A DNA stretch of 46,422 nucleotides, from positions 1 through 46,422 of the forward strand of contig JAUSBS010000048.1 in the NCBI GenBank assembly GCA_030651905.1, given 5' to 3'. This document shows, in pieces, positions 11,459-21,811 of the stretch. Under the pieces are notes generated by a model. The model worked only from the letters and a program-made list of their open reading frames with translations, did not search any database and was not told where the DNA came from. Origin of the DNA: Coriobacteriia bacterium (GTDB lineage: Bacteria > Actinomycetota > Coriobacteriia > Anaerosomatales > PALSA-660). The position numbers and the translations under genes are program-made. Within the stretch, counting starts at the first letter, position 1; every line of letters starts with the position of its first letter.

Positions 11459-12690
11459 GCGACCCCATCGACCCGGCGGTTCGCCCCGTCGTCGTCATGA
11501 AGTTCGGCGGCACGTCGGTCGCCACGACGGAAGGGCGCGCCGCGATCGCGCGACGCGTGCTCGAGGCGGCCGAGCTCGGCCGCGCACCGGTAGTGGTCGT
11601 CTCGGCGATGGGCCGGGCCGGAGCGCCGTACGCCACGGACACCTTGCTCTCGCTGGTCGACGGGCTGCCGACCGAACCGCGTGAGCGCGACCTGCTCGCC
11701 TCGTGCGGGGAGCTCATCTCGGCTGTCGTCGTCGCGCACGAGCTGCGCGCTGCAGGTGTGACCGCACGAGCCTTCACCGGCGCGGAGGCCGGAATCGGCA
11801 CCGACGGCATCCACGGCGACGCGAGCATCACCGATGTCCATCCGGGTCCGCTCCAGCGCGCGTTGGCCGACGGCGCCGTCCCGGTCGTCGCCGGGTTCCA
11901 GGGGATGGCAGCGGACGGCAGCACCACCACGCTGGGCCGAGGCGGCAGCGACACCACCGCGTGCGCGCTCGGCGTGGCGCTCGGGGCGGAAGCCGTGGAG
12001 ATCTACACCGACGTCGACGGCGTCATGTCCGCGGACCCACGCACCTGCGACGGCGCGGAGGTGCTCGACGTGATCCGCGCGGACGAGCTCTTCCAGATGG
12101 CCCGCGCGGGCGCGCGCATCGTGCACACACCCGCGGCCGAGCTCGCGCTCGCGAGTGGGCTGTCCGTGCGCGTCCGCAACACCTATACCGACCACCCCGG
12201 CACGCTCGTCGCCGACATCGCCTCGTATACGCCGTCCACGGTGGGGACCGCTGTGACGTGCGCCGGAGGTATCGCCCGCCTCCGAGTGTCGCTTCAGGCC
12301 GACGAAGGAGCCGACGGTCACATGAACAGCCAGACGCGCGTCTACCGCGCCATGGCCGATGCAGGCGTCTCGCTCGACATGTTCACGCCGGCGGGGGAGA
12401 CGTTGCTGTTCACGGTCGCGCAAGGTTCGTTGGAGGCCGCCTGCGCCACACTGACGGCACTTGCCCTGCCGTACGAGGTCACACCCTCCCTGGCGAAGGT
12501 GACGCTCGTAGGGGCTGCGATGCACGGCGTGCCCGGTGTCATGGCCACGATGGCGGAGCACCTCGCCGCGGCGGGCGTCGACGTGCTACAGACCGCGGAC
12601 AGCCACACGACCATCTCCGTGCTCGTCTCGAGCGCGGACGCCGACACGGCGGTCGACGCGCTGCACGAGGGGTTCGGACTCGGGTCGTAG
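11455..12690 (+). CDS. lysC: Aspartate kinase
   Basis: VMKFGGTSVAT, LGRGGSDTTA, TDVDGVMSADPR motifs; C-terminal ACT region; GTG start overlaps dapB stop. Confidence 0.95.
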   Translation: MSDPIDPAVRPVVVMKFGGTSVATTEGRAAIARRVLEAAELGRAPVVVVSAMGRAGAPYATDTLLSLVDGLPTEPRERDLLASCGELISAVVVAHELRAAGVTARAFTGAEAGIGTDGIHGDASITDVHPGPLQRALADGAVPVVAGFQGMAADGSTTTLGRGGSDTTACALGVALGAEAVEIYTDVDGVMSADPRTCDGAEVLDVIRADELFQMARAGARIVHTPAAELALASGLSVRVRNTYTDHPGTLVADIASYTPSTVGTAVTCAGGIARLRVSLQADEGADGHMNSQTRVYRAMADAGVSLDMFTPAGETLLFTVAQGSLEAACATLTALALPYEVTPSLAKVTLVGAAMHGVPGVMATMAEHLAAAGVDVLQTADSHTTISVLVSSADADTAVDALHEGFGLGS

Positions 12691-12811
12691 GACCGCAACG
12701 TCTGCGTGACGCCTCACGGTTCGATGTCGGCCCTGTGTGGCACAATACGGCAGGTAGATGAACGGATGGATCGCCGCCGCCGCGCGGCGACTTCGATCAG
12801 GAGCACTCACG

Positions 12812-13702
12812 ATGGCTGAGCCTCGTTTCGGCAGACTCATGACCGCCATGGTCACGCCCTTCACGGCGGACCTTGAACTCGACCTGCCCCGCGCGCAGGA
12901 GCTGGCGTTGCGCCTGCTGGACTCGGGCACCGAGGCGATCGTCGTGTGCGGCACGACAGGGGAGAGCCCGACGGTCTTCTACGACCAGAAGATGGAGCTC
13001 TTCCGCGCCGTTCTGGAGGCCGTCGACGGACGCGCTCCGGTCATCGCCAACGCGGGAGACAACTGCACCGAGGACTCCGTGGAGTTCGCCCGCAAGGTCA
13101 CCGCGCTGGGCGTCGACGGGATCATGGCCGTCGTTCCGTACTACAACAAGCCGCCACAGGAGGGCATGTACCGCCACTTCCGCGCCATCGCCGAGGCGGT
13201 CGACGTGCCCGTGATCCTCTACAACATCCCGGGCCGCTGCGTCGTGAACATGGAGGCGCAGACCACGCTCCGCCTTGCCAACGATGTGCCCAACATCGTC
13301 GCGGTCAAGGAGGCCTCGGGTAAGCTCGACCAGATCGCGGCCATCATCAACGGGTCACCGGAGGGCTTCGAGGTCCTCTCAGGCGACGACGAGATGACCT
13401 TGCCGATGATGGGCCTGGGTGGCACCGGTGTGATCTCGGTGGCCAGCCACGTGGCAGGACCGCAGATGCGCGAGATGGTCGAGGCGCAGGCCTCGGGCGA
13501 CCACACGCGCGCGCTGTCCCTGCACCTTCGCATGCTTCCGCTCTTCAAAGCGCTGTTCATGACCGCCAACCCCATCATGGTCAAGGACGCGCTGTCGCAG
13601 ACCGGCTTCCCGGTGGGGATGTGCCGCCTGCCGCTCGTGCCTCCGACGGCGGAGCAGTCCGCCGAGCTCGGTCGCGTGCTCGCACACCTCGACCTGCAGT
13701 AG
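12812..13702 (+). CDS. dapA: 4-hydroxy-tetrahydrodipicolinate synthase
   Basis: TAMVTPFTADLELD, CGTTGESPT, PYYNKPPQEGMYRHF, YNIPGR, KEASG motifs. Confidence 0.97.
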   Translation: MAEPRFGRLMTAMVTPFTADLELDLPRAQELALRLLDSGTEAIVVCGTTGESPTVFYDQKMELFRAVLEAVDGRAPVIANAGDNCTEDSVEFARKVTALGVDGIMAVVPYYNKPPQEGMYRHFRAIAEAVDVPVILYNIPGRCVVNMEAQTTLRLANDVPNIVAVKEASGKLDQIAAIINGSPEGFEVLSGDDEMTLPMMGLGGTGVISVASHVAGPQMREMVEAQASGDHTRALSLHLRMLPLFKALFMTANPIMVKDALSQTGFPVGMCRLPLVPPTAEQSAELGRVLAHLDLQ

Positions 13703-13750
13703 ACCCTTTGAGCGCGGCGCCGCACCCGCGGTCCGCCTGACTGATAAGAA

Positions 13751-15430
13751 GTGAACATGACAGCCAAGAAGCCACCGCGTCTCCGCATCATCCCGCTCGG
13801 CGGGCTCGACGAGATCGGCAAGAACATGACCGTCTTCGAATACGGAGACGACATGGTGCTCGTGGACGCGGGACTGATGTTCCCCGACGTCGAACTGCCC
13901 GGCGTCGACCTCGTTCTGCCCGATTACACCTACGTGCTGGAGCGAGCGCACAAGTTGCGCGGCATCGTCATCACGCACGGCCACGAAGACCACACCGGCT
14001 CGCTGCCGTACCTGCTCCGCGACCTCAACGTCCCGGTCCCGGTGCTCGGCTCCAAGCTCACGTGCGGCCTCATCAAGGTGAAGCTCGACGAGCACAAGCT
14101 CCTCAAGGCCAAGCTGCGCGAGGTCAAGCCCGGCATGCACGTCTCGCTCGGCGTGTTCGGGTTCGACTTCATCCGTGTCAACCACTCGATCCCCGACGCC
14201 CTCGCGCTCCTCATCCGCACACCGGTCGGCAACGTGCTCCACACCGGCGACTTCAAGTTCGACCAGACGCCCATCGACGGGCAGGCCGCGGACTACGCCG
14301 CGCTCTCGAAGGCCGGCCGTGACGGCGTCATGCTACTGATGTCAGACTCCACCGGCGCGGAGAAGATCGGCTACACGCGGCCCGAGGCCATCGTGGGCGC
14401 CACGCTGCGCCGCCTCATCTCCGAGGCGCCTCAGCGCGTGATCGTCGCGTCGTTCTCCAGCCACATCCACCGCGTCCAGCAGGTCTGTGACGCCGCGGTG
14501 GGCGCCGGTCGCAAGGTCGTCGTGACCGGCCGCTCCATGATCAACAACACGAAGATTGCCCGTGAGTTGGGCTACCTCCACATCGACGAGAAGAACATCG
14601 TCGATGCGTATCAGGCGGGCGACTTGCCGGCCGACAAGATCGTCATCCTGTCCACCGGCAGTCAGGGTGAGCCGCTGTCCGCGCTCGCACGCATGGCCAA
14701 CGGAGAGCACCGCACCGTGTCGATCGAACGAGGCGACACCGTCGTCATCTCCGCCTCGCCGGTCCCGGGCAACGAGAAGGCTGTCAGCCGCGTCATCAAC
14801 CGGCTTTTCAAGGCTGGCGCGAAGGTCCACTACCGCGGCGTTGCCGACGTGCACGTTTCCGGCCATGCGGCCACCGAGGAGCTCAAGCTCATGCTCCAGA
14901 TGGCCAAGCCGCGCTACTTCATGCCCATCCACGGCGAGACGCGTCATCTCTACTCGCACGCCCGCCTGGCGTGCGAGGTCGGGGTCGCGCCGCAGGATAC
15001 GTTCATCCTCGAGAACGGCCAGTGCCTCGAGATAGGCGAGAAGGGCGCGCGCATCTCCGAGCATGTCGAGTCCGGTGTCGTGTACGTGGACGGCCTTTCG
15101 GTGGGCGACGTCGGCGACGCCGTGCTCCGCCATCGACAGCAGCTGTCCAACGACGGCGTGGCCACGGTCGTCATCGCCATCGACACGCAGACCGGCAAGC
15201 TCGCCGGTGACGTGGAGCTCGTCACGCGCGGCATGGTGCTTGGCAGCGACAGCGACGAGGTCCTCGAGGGCGCCAAGGCCCGCATCATCAAGGTTCTCGC
15301 GCGCACCCAGCGGGAGGGCGCGACCGACCCTGGTGTCATCCAGCATGCGGTGCGCGAGGCGGTCTCGCAGTACATCTGGGAGCGCGCCCGCAGACGTCCG
15401 ATGATCATCCCGATCGTCATGGAGGTCTAG
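13751..15430 (+). CDS. rnj: Ribonuclease J
   Basis: Metallo-beta-lactamase motif THGHEDHTG, beta-CASP region, FMPIHGETRHL; start GTG 13751 or ATG 13757. Confidence 0.94.
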   Translation: MNMTAKKPPRLRIIPLGGLDEIGKNMTVFEYGDDMVLVDAGLMFPDVELPGVDLVLPDYTYVLERAHKLRGIVITHGHEDHTGSLPYLLRDLNVPVPVLGSKLTCGLIKVKLDEHKLLKAKLREVKPGMHVSLGVFGFDFIRVNHSIPDALALLIRTPVGNVLHTGDFKFDQTPIDGQAADYAALSKAGRDGVMLLMSDSTGAEKIGYTRPEAIVGATLRRLISEAPQRVIVASFSSHIHRVQQVCDAAVGAGRKVVVTGRSMINNTKIARELGYLHIDEKNIVDAYQAGDLPADKIVILSTGSQGEPLSALARMANGEHRTVSIERGDTVVISASPVPGNEKAVSRVINRLFKAGAKVHYRGVADVHVSGHAATEELKLMLQMAKPRYFMPIHGETRHLYSHARLACEVGVAPQDTFILENGQCLEIGEKGARISEHVESGVVYVDGLSVGDVGDAVLRHRQQLSNDGVATVVIAIDTQTGKLAGDVELVTRGMVLGSDSDEVLEGAKARIIKVLARTQREGATDPGVIQHAVREAVSQYIWERARRRPMIIPIVMEV

Positions 15431-15431
15431 C

Positions 15432-16235
15432 GTGCCGCTCCTGCAAGCGCTCGTCCTCGGCGTCGTCCAGGGACTCACCGAGTTCCTTCCGGTGTCCTCC
15501 GACGGGCATCTGGCCGTTACGTATCGGCTCTTCGGCGGCTCCCCCGACCTCACGTTCGAGGTCTTCCTGCACCTCGCCACCCTCATCGCCATGGTGGTCT
15601 ACTTCCGCGGCGAAATCCTCGAGCTGCTGCGCAGCCTCGCCCCGGCGGGGAAGGGCACCCCCGAGCGCAGGATCGTGTGGCTCATCGTTCTCGGGACCGG
15701 TGTCACCGGCGTGCTGGGCCTCGCCATGAAGGGTGTCGTCGAGGATGCGAACACGTCTCTCATCGCCATAGGCGCGGGCTTCCTCGTCACGGCCGCCGCC
15801 CTGGCCGCGGCCGAGCTGCTCTCACGGCGGGTAGAGCGGCTGGAGCCATCGGAGCTGGGCCCGGCCCGCGCCGTCGGGGTCGCCGTCGCGCAGGCGCTTG
15901 CGACGCTGCCTGGCGTCTCGCGATCGGGCATGACGATCGCGGGTGGGATGCTGTGCGGCCTCACCCGCGAGGCGGCGGCGCGCTTCGCTTTCCTGCTCGG
16001 CATCCCGATCATCGCAGCCGCCAACCTGCTCGAGGCCAAGGATATCGTCGCCGGCGCCGCGCCGATGCCGAAGCTGGTCCCGTCCGCGGTCGGATTCCTG
16101 GCCGCGGGCATCGTGGGCTACTTCGCCATCGCCGCGTTGCTCGCCGTGGTCAAGCGCCGTACGTTGTGGCTGTTCTCGGTCTATACTGCTGTCGTGGGCG
16201 TGGCGGTCATCGTGTGGGGGACCATCGCTCGCTGA
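15432..16235 (+). CDS. uppP: Undecaprenyl-diphosphatase
   Basis: VQGLTEFLPVSSDGHL and PGVSRSGMTI motifs; multispanning. Confidence 0.94.
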   Translation: MPLLQALVLGVVQGLTEFLPVSSDGHLAVTYRLFGGSPDLTFEVFLHLATLIAMVVYFRGEILELLRSLAPAGKGTPERRIVWLIVLGTGVTGVLGLAMKGVVEDANTSLIAIGAGFLVTAAALAAAELLSRRVERLEPSELGPARAVGVAVAQALATLPGVSRSGMTIAGGMLCGLTREAAARFAFLLGIPIIAAANLLEAKDIVAGAAPMPKLVPSAVGFLAAGIVGYFAIAALLAVVKRRTLWLFSVYTAVVGVAVIVWGTIAR

Positions 16236-16281
16236 AGTCGGACGCCTTGCCGGTCGCAGCAGCACTACGACGGAGCAGTAC

Positions 16282-18516
16282 GTGACCAACAACAGACGTC
16301 GCACGAACGGCTCGAAGGGGACAGCGTCCCGCGGGCCTTCACCATCCCGTAAGTCTCAGGCGCCTGCGGCGTCCGGTGCGGGCATCCGTTCGGACATCTA
16401 CGGGATCGTGCTCACGGTCGTCGCCATCGCGCTCGTGATAGCGGTGCTCTCGCCCGAGCAGGCGTGGTTGCCCGGTATCGTGGCCGGTGCGCTGGGCCAA
16501 CTCCTCGGCGTCGGGCGTTACGTCGTGGCGCTCTTCGTCTTGCTCTGGGCCGTCTCGTTCTTCTTCGAGCGCTTCGAGTACGACGAGTTGCGCATCGGCG
16601 CGGGCCTGTCGATCTCGTTCCTGTCCATCATCGCCATGATCGCGCTCTCCGTGCCTCGAGGCGAGGCGTTCTGGGCCTCTGGGACGCTCGTTGCCCGGGG
16701 CGGATACATCGGCGGCGGGATCGCCTTCGCACTGGGCGCGGTCCTCGGACAGGTCATCGCCTACGTCGTGCTCGCTGGTGCGCTCGCGATCGGGCTCGTC
16801 CTTGCCACGGGCACGAAGCTCGCCGATGCCTACCGCATCGTCGCCGACCTGGTGGCTCCTCCGCGCGAGGAAGCCGCCCCCCGACGCTCGATCCGCCCAG
16901 GCGCGAAGACTCTGCCGCTGGCCGACCTGGACACGGACGCCCCGTTCGACCCGGCGCCGCAGCCGGCGGCTCGCCAGGTCCGCGACCCCGAGGCGGAGCG
17001 TCGCACGATCCCCACCCCGCGCGCGGTCGCGCCGCGCAAACTCGACGGTTTCGTCCTGCCGCCACTCACCATGCTCAAGCAGACCCCGGCGAACGCTTCG
17101 GGTTCTCGCGCCACCGACAAGGAGCTGCGGAGCACCGCCCAGCTCATCGAGTCGACGCTTGCCACGTTCGACATACCCGCACGCGTCGAGACCTGGGTGG
17201 CCGGTCCGACCGTCACGCTGTTCGAGGTCAAGATCGCCAAGGGCGTCAAGGTCAACCGCGTGACGGCGCTGTCCGACGATCTCGCACTCGCGCTCGCCGC
17301 GCAGACGGTCCGCGTCCTGGCGCCGATCCCGGGCAAGTCGCTCATCGGCATCGAGGTCCCCAACGAGCGCCGGACCACCGTGACACTCGGTGACGTGCTG
17401 GTGGGCGCGCAGATCCCCGACACGAGCCCGCTCATGCTCGGCATCGGCAAGGACGTGGGCGGCGACCGCATCGTGCTCGATCTCGCGGGCATGCCGCACA
17501 TGCTCATCGCAGGCTCGACCGGCACCGGGAAATCCGTGTGCATCAACGCGTTGCTCATGTCGCTCATCATGCGGGCCACGCCGGCCGAGGTACGTCTCAT
17601 ACTCATCGACCCCAAGCGCATCGAGCTCTCGCTCTACAACGAGGTCCCACATCTCTACGTCCCGGTCGTGACCGAATCGAAGGAGGCCGCCAGCGCGCTG
17701 GCGTGGGCAGTCTCCGAGATGGAATCCCGCCTTCGCCGGCTCCAGAAGGCCAGCGCGCGCAACATCGGGATGTACAACGCGATGGTGCACGACGGTAAGG
17801 CGCCCGAGGGCGCGGAGGCGATGCCCTACATCGTCATCGTCATCGATGAGCTGGCCGACCTCATGATGGCCGCCGCCCGCGAGGTCGAGGACTCGATCTG
17901 CCGGCTGGCCCAGCTCGCTCGCGCCGCCGGCATCCACCTCATCGTGGCCACCCAGCGCCCGTCCACGGACATCATCACGGGCCTCATCAAGACCAACATC
18001 ACGCACCGCATCGCGTTCATGGTCGGCTCCAGCATCGACAGCCGCGTCATCCTGGACCAGACAGGCGCGGAGCGGTTGGTCGGCCTCGGTGACATGCTTC
18101 TCTCGACGCCTGCACTGGCCAAGGCCAAGCGCATCCAGGGGGCCTTCGTCACGGAGGACGAGATCCACGCCGTGGTCGAACACCTCAAGAAGCAGGCCGA
18201 GCCCGACTACCACGAGGAGATCCTCCACCTGAAGGTCTCCGCCACGGGTGGGGGAGTCGACGGCGGCGATGGTGACGACGACCCGCTCATCTGGGAGGCC
18301 GCCGACATCGTGGTGACGTCGCGGATGGGCTCGACCTCGCTTCTCCAGCGCCGGCTCAAGGTCGGCTACGCACGCGCCGGACGCATCATGGACATGCTTG
18401 AAAGCAAGGGTATCGTCGGCGCGCCGGACGGCTCCAGACCCCGCGACGTCCTGTGCGACGTCGAGGAGCTCGAGTCCATAAAGGCGTTCGAGAGGCATGA
18501 CGCGGCCGCCGAGTAG
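16282..18516 (+). CDS. ftsK: DNA translocase FtsK/SpoIIIE
   Basis: N-terminal TM segments; Walker A AGSTGTGKSVCIN; C-terminal gamma domain SRMGSTSLLQRRLKVGYARAGRIMD. GTG 16282 preferred to the longer ORF. Confidence 0.94.
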   Translation: MTNNRRRTNGSKGTASRGPSPSRKSQAPAASGAGIRSDIYGIVLTVVAIALVIAVLSPEQAWLPGIVAGALGQLLGVGRYVVALFVLLWAVSFFFERFEYDELRIGAGLSISFLSIIAMIALSVPRGEAFWASGTLVARGGYIGGGIAFALGAVLGQVIAYVVLAGALAIGLVLATGTKLADAYRIVADLVAPPREEAAPRRSIRPGAKTLPLADLDTDAPFDPAPQPAARQVRDPEAERRTIPTPRAVAPRKLDGFVLPPLTMLKQTPANASGSRATDKELRSTAQLIESTLATFDIPARVETWVAGPTVTLFEVKIAKGVKVNRVTALSDDLALALAAQTVRVLAPIPGKSLIGIEVPNERRTTVTLGDVLVGAQIPDTSPLMLGIGKDVGGDRIVLDLAGMPHMLIAGSTGTGKSVCINALLMSLIMRATPAEVRLILIDPKRIELSLYNEVPHLYVPVVTESKEAASALAWAVSEMESRLRRLQKASARNIGMYNAMVHDGKAPEGAEAMPYIVIVIDELADLMMAAAREVEDSICRLAQLARAAGIHLIVATQRPSTDIITGLIKTNITHRIAFMVGSSIDSRVILDQTGAERLVGLGDMLLSTPALAKAKRIQGAFVTEDEIHAVVEHLKKQAEPDYHEEILHLKVSATGGGVDGGDGDDDPLIWEAADIVVTSRMGSTSLLQRRLKVGYARAGRIMDMLESKGIVGAPDGSRPRDVLCDVEELESIKAFERHDAAAE

Positions 18517-18587
18517 CGCGTGCGGTACAATCGGCACCAGCAAGCACTCGTCCCGGTCCTGCTATCGCGCCTGATCCGAGAGGCACC

Positions 18588-19334
18588 ATGCCCACGGTAG
18601 GAGAGACACTCGCCGCCGAACGTCGCCGCCAGGGCAAGTCGTTGGCAGACGCGGTGGAGGGCACCAAGATCCGCTCTCGCCTTCTCGACGCGCTCGAGAA
18701 CGGCAACTATGACGCGTTGCCCAACACAGCGTATGTGAAGGGCTACATCCAGTCGTACGCCCGCTTCCTCGAGATCTCAGCGGAGCCCCTGCTGGACGAG
18801 TACCGCAAGGAAGAGGCGGCCTTCAAGCACAAGCCTCGCGCCACGGACCGCTACCTCAACATCCCCCACGAGACGCTGGTGCCCGAAAGCACGCAGGCGC
18901 ACGCCATCCCGCGCAACGTGTGGGTGATCACGGCGGTCGCGGTGGTCTTCGTCGTGCTTCTGGTCTGCACGATATCGAGCCTCATCAAGGCCGGTTCGAC
19001 CGCCATGCCCACCTCACCGAAGGCCGGGGCCAGCGCCGAGGTCACCGCCTCGCCCGGGGAAGAGCCCACGACCACCGTCCAGCAGAGCGAGGGCAGCTTC
19101 AAGGTCCGCGTGACGGTGAAGAAGGATGCTGCGTCGTGGGTCCAGGCGACGGTCGACGGCCTCGTCGCGTACGACGGCACGCTCAACGGTGGCGAGAGTC
19201 GCGAGTGGCTCGTCAACGACACCGTCGGGCTCAAGGTCGGCAAGCCCGCGTCGGTCACCGTCACTCGCGAGGGCCAGACCGTCGCGCTGCCGAAAGGCAC
19301 GAATGTCCAGCTGACCTTGAAGGTCGGCCAGTAG
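18588..19334 (+). CDS. RodZ-like protein: HTH_25 domain, single TM, C-terminal DUF4115-like domain
   Basis: GETLAAERRRQGKSLADAVEGTKIRSRLLDALENGNYDALPNTAYVKGYIQSYARFL, TM VITAVAVVFVVLLVCTI, then beta-rich tail. Confidence 0.85.
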   Translation: MPTVGETLAAERRRQGKSLADAVEGTKIRSRLLDALENGNYDALPNTAYVKGYIQSYARFLEISAEPLLDEYRKEEAAFKHKPRATDRYLNIPHETLVPESTQAHAIPRNVWVITAVAVVFVVLLVCTISSLIKAGSTAMPTSPKAGASAEVTASPGEEPTTTVQQSEGSFKVRVTVKKDAASWVQATVDGLVAYDGTLNGGESREWLVNDTVGLKVGKPASVTVTREGQTVALPKGTNVQLTLKVGQ

Positions 19335-19401
19335 CTGCCCTCGGCGCGCGTTCGAGCCGCGCTTTGACGCCGCCCCTGACCGGGAAGAAGGAGTATTCCT
19401 C

Positions 19402-19899
19402 ATGGCCAAGGAACAGAGCTTCGACATCGTCTCCCAAGTCGACATGCAGGAGGTCGACAACGCGATCCAGCAGACCGTGAAGGAGATCGTGCAGCGCTTC
19501 GACCTCAAGGATACGAAGTCCACCGTCGAGCTCGACAAGCACGAGGCGACCATCACCATCAAGGCGCCGGGTGACTTCGTGGTCAAGCAGATCGTCGACA
19601 TCGTCGGCAGCAAGCTGTTCAAGCGCGGCATCGATCTCAAAGCTGTTCAGTGGGGCACCGCGGAGACGGCTTCCGGCGGCACCGTGCGCCAGGTCGGCAC
19701 CATCGTCAACGGGATCGAGGCGGATCTCGCACGGCGCATCAACAAGGAGATCCGCGAGGGAAAGCACAAGGTCAAGGTCCAGATCGAGGGCGACAAGCTG
19801 CGCGTCTTCTCGGCAAGCCGCGATGAACTCCAGACGGTCATCGCGTACGTCAAGGGCGAGGACTACGGCATCCCCGTTCAGTTCGTGAACTACCGCTGA
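19402..19899 (+). CDS. yajQ: YajQ family nucleotide-binding protein
   Basis: QSFDIVSQVDMQEVDNAIQQTVKEIVQRFDLKDTKS...; KVKVQIEGDKLRVFSASRDELQTVI. Confidence 0.95.
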   Translation: MAKEQSFDIVSQVDMQEVDNAIQQTVKEIVQRFDLKDTKSTVELDKHEATITIKAPGDFVVKQIVDIVGSKLFKRGIDLKAVQWGTAETASGGTVRQVGTIVNGIEADLARRINKEIREGKHKVKVQIEGDKLRVFSASRDELQTVIAYVKGEDYGIPVQFVNYR

Positions 19900-21197
19900 T
19901 GTCCGCCCGCCGGGTCGTCCATATCCTGACCTTGGGCTGCCCGAAGAACGAGGTCGACTCGGACCGGATGGCCGCCTCGCTCGCGCCGTCCTTCGACCTG
20001 GTCGACGACCTTGATGCGGCCGACGTCGCGATCGTGAACACCTGCTCGTTCATCCGCGAGGCCACCGAGGAGTCGATCGGCACGGTCCTCGGACTCACCG
20101 GCGAGTGGAAGGCGGCCCGCCCGGGCCGTTTCGTCATCGTCGCCGGCTGCATGCCCGCACGCTACGGTGACGAGCTCGCCGCCTCGATGCCCGAGGTCGA
20201 CGCGTTCGTTCCGGTAGCGTCCGAAGCCGGATTGGCGCGCGTCGTGGCCGGACTCACCGGTTCCGCACTCGTGAGCGAGCCCGCTGCACCCACGCGCACG
20301 GCACCCGGTCCGTCCGCGTACATCCAAGTCGCGGACGGCTGCCATCGCCGCTGCACCTTCTGCACGATCCCCGACATCCGTGGCGACTACGTGAGCCGCT
20401 CGCTTCCCGATGTGCTCGCGGAGGCGCGCCTGCTTGTCGACGGCGGCGCTCGGGAGCTGATCCTCGTGGGGCAGGACGTCTCCTCGTGGGGGAGGGACCT
20501 GCCGGGCGCACCCGTCCTGGCCGATCTCGTCCGCGAGGTGGCGCGTGTCGAGGGCCTTTCATGGCTTCGTCTGATGTACGTCCAGCCCGACGGCATCACG
20601 CCGGAGCTGCTGGACGTGATGGCGACAGAGCCCACCGTGTGTCGATACCTCGACATGCCACTGCAGCACGCCTCCCGCCCCGTGCTGCGCCGCATGGCGC
20701 GTTCGGGCGACGCGGCCGAGTTCCTGCGCCTCATCGGCGTGATCCGCGACCTTGTGCCGGGAGTCTTCCTGCGAACCACACTCATCTCTGGCTTCCCGGG
20801 CGAGACGCGCGATGACGCGGCGCGCCTTGTCGACTTCGTGCGCGATGCGGGCATCGACTACGTGGGGGTCTTCGAGTACTCGGCCGAGGAAGGCACGCCG
20901 GCGGCGACCATGGACGCCCAGGTCTCCGCACGCACGCGCCGCGCCCGCACGCAGCGACTGCGGGACGCCGCTTTCGAGGTCGGTACGGAAAGGGCCGCGC
21001 TGCTCGTGGGACGCACCCTGGCTGTGCTCGTCGAAGGCGTGGACGAGGACGGCGTCACCATCGGACGCCATCGGGGGCAGGCGCCTGAGATCGACGGCCT
21101 CGTGTTGCTCGATCGGGATCTCGAGCCCGGTACGCTCGTGGAAGTCGAGATCGTCGACGCGTTGGGCTACGATCTCGTAGGTGAGGTGAGATCGTGA
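19899..21197 (+). CDS. rimO: Ribosomal protein S12 methylthiotransferase
   Basis: HILTLGCPKNEVDSDRM; radical SAM CHRRCTFCTIPDIRG; TRAM region. Confidence 0.94.
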   Translation: MSARRVVHILTLGCPKNEVDSDRMAASLAPSFDLVDDLDAADVAIVNTCSFIREATEESIGTVLGLTGEWKAARPGRFVIVAGCMPARYGDELAASMPEVDAFVPVASEAGLARVVAGLTGSALVSEPAAPTRTAPGPSAYIQVADGCHRRCTFCTIPDIRGDYVSRSLPDVLAEARLLVDGGARELILVGQDVSSWGRDLPGAPVLADLVREVARVEGLSWLRLMYVQPDGITPELLDVMATEPTVCRYLDMPLQHASRPVLRRMARSGDAAEFLRLIGVIRDLVPGVFLRTTLISGFPGETRDDAARLVDFVRDAGIDYVGVFEYSAEEGTPAATMDAQVSARTRRARTQRLRDAAFEVGTERAALLVGRTLAVLVEGVDEDGVTIGRHRGQAPEIDGLVLLDRDLEPGTLVEVEIVDALGYDLVGEVRS

Positions 21198-21811
21198 AGA
21201 ACCTGGGGCTTGCGAACTGGATCACACTGGTCAGGATGACATTCATCCCGGTCTTCCTCGTGTTCCTGCTCGGTCAGTTCGGCGGGAATCCCGTGTGGGT
21301 CGCGGCGCGTCCGTGGCTTGCCGCGATCGTCTTCATCATTCTCGCCGTCACGGACGTGGTTGACGGATACGTCGCGCGCACCCGCAACGAGGTCACCACC
21401 TTCGGGAAGTTCATCGATCCGCTGGCGGACAAACTGCTTGTGACCGCCGCACTCGTCGGCCTCGTCCAGCTCGGCAACCTTCCCGGCTGGATCGCCATCG
21501 TGATCATCAGCCGCGAGCTCGTGGTGTCCGGTCTGCGCATGGTGGCCGTGGCCGAGGGCAAGGTCATCGCAGCCTCCGCGTGGGGCAAGGTCAAGACGGT
21601 GTTCCAGATCATCGCCATCGTCGGATTCATCGTGAAGGACTCGCCGAGCCTGTCCGCCTATGCCACCGCGCGTGGCGCCGAGGCCTTCGGCGTGCTCAGC
21701 TGGGTCGTCATGAGCCTCGCCATCGCACTCACGATCGTCTCCGCGGTGCAGTACTTCTACCACGCGCGTCACATCATCACCGGACCCTGGAGCGGCGGCG
21801 ACGAGGCGTGA
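21194..21811 (+). CDS. pgsA: CDP-diacylglycerol-glycerol-3-phosphate 3-phosphatidyltransferase
   Basis: CDP-alcohol phosphatidyltransferase motif (DVVDGYVARTRNEVTTFGKFIDPLADK). Confidence 0.94.
   Translation: MKNLGLANWITLVRMTFIPVFLVFLLGQFGGNPVWVAARPWLAAIVFIILAVTDVVDGYVARTRNEVTTFGKFIDPLADKLLVTAALVGLVQLGNLPGWIAIVIISRELVVSGLRMVAVAEGKVIAASAWGKVKTVFQIIAIVGFIVKDSPSLSAYATARGAEAFGVLSWVVMSLAIALTIVSAVQYFYHARHIITGPWSGGDEA

Noticed and set aside
21194-21811. Disrupted or frameshifted genes
   Set aside because: Short overlaps (rimO/pgsA, pgsA/cinA, yajQ/rimO, dapB/lysC) are ordinary translational coupling; all conserved genes read through intact.
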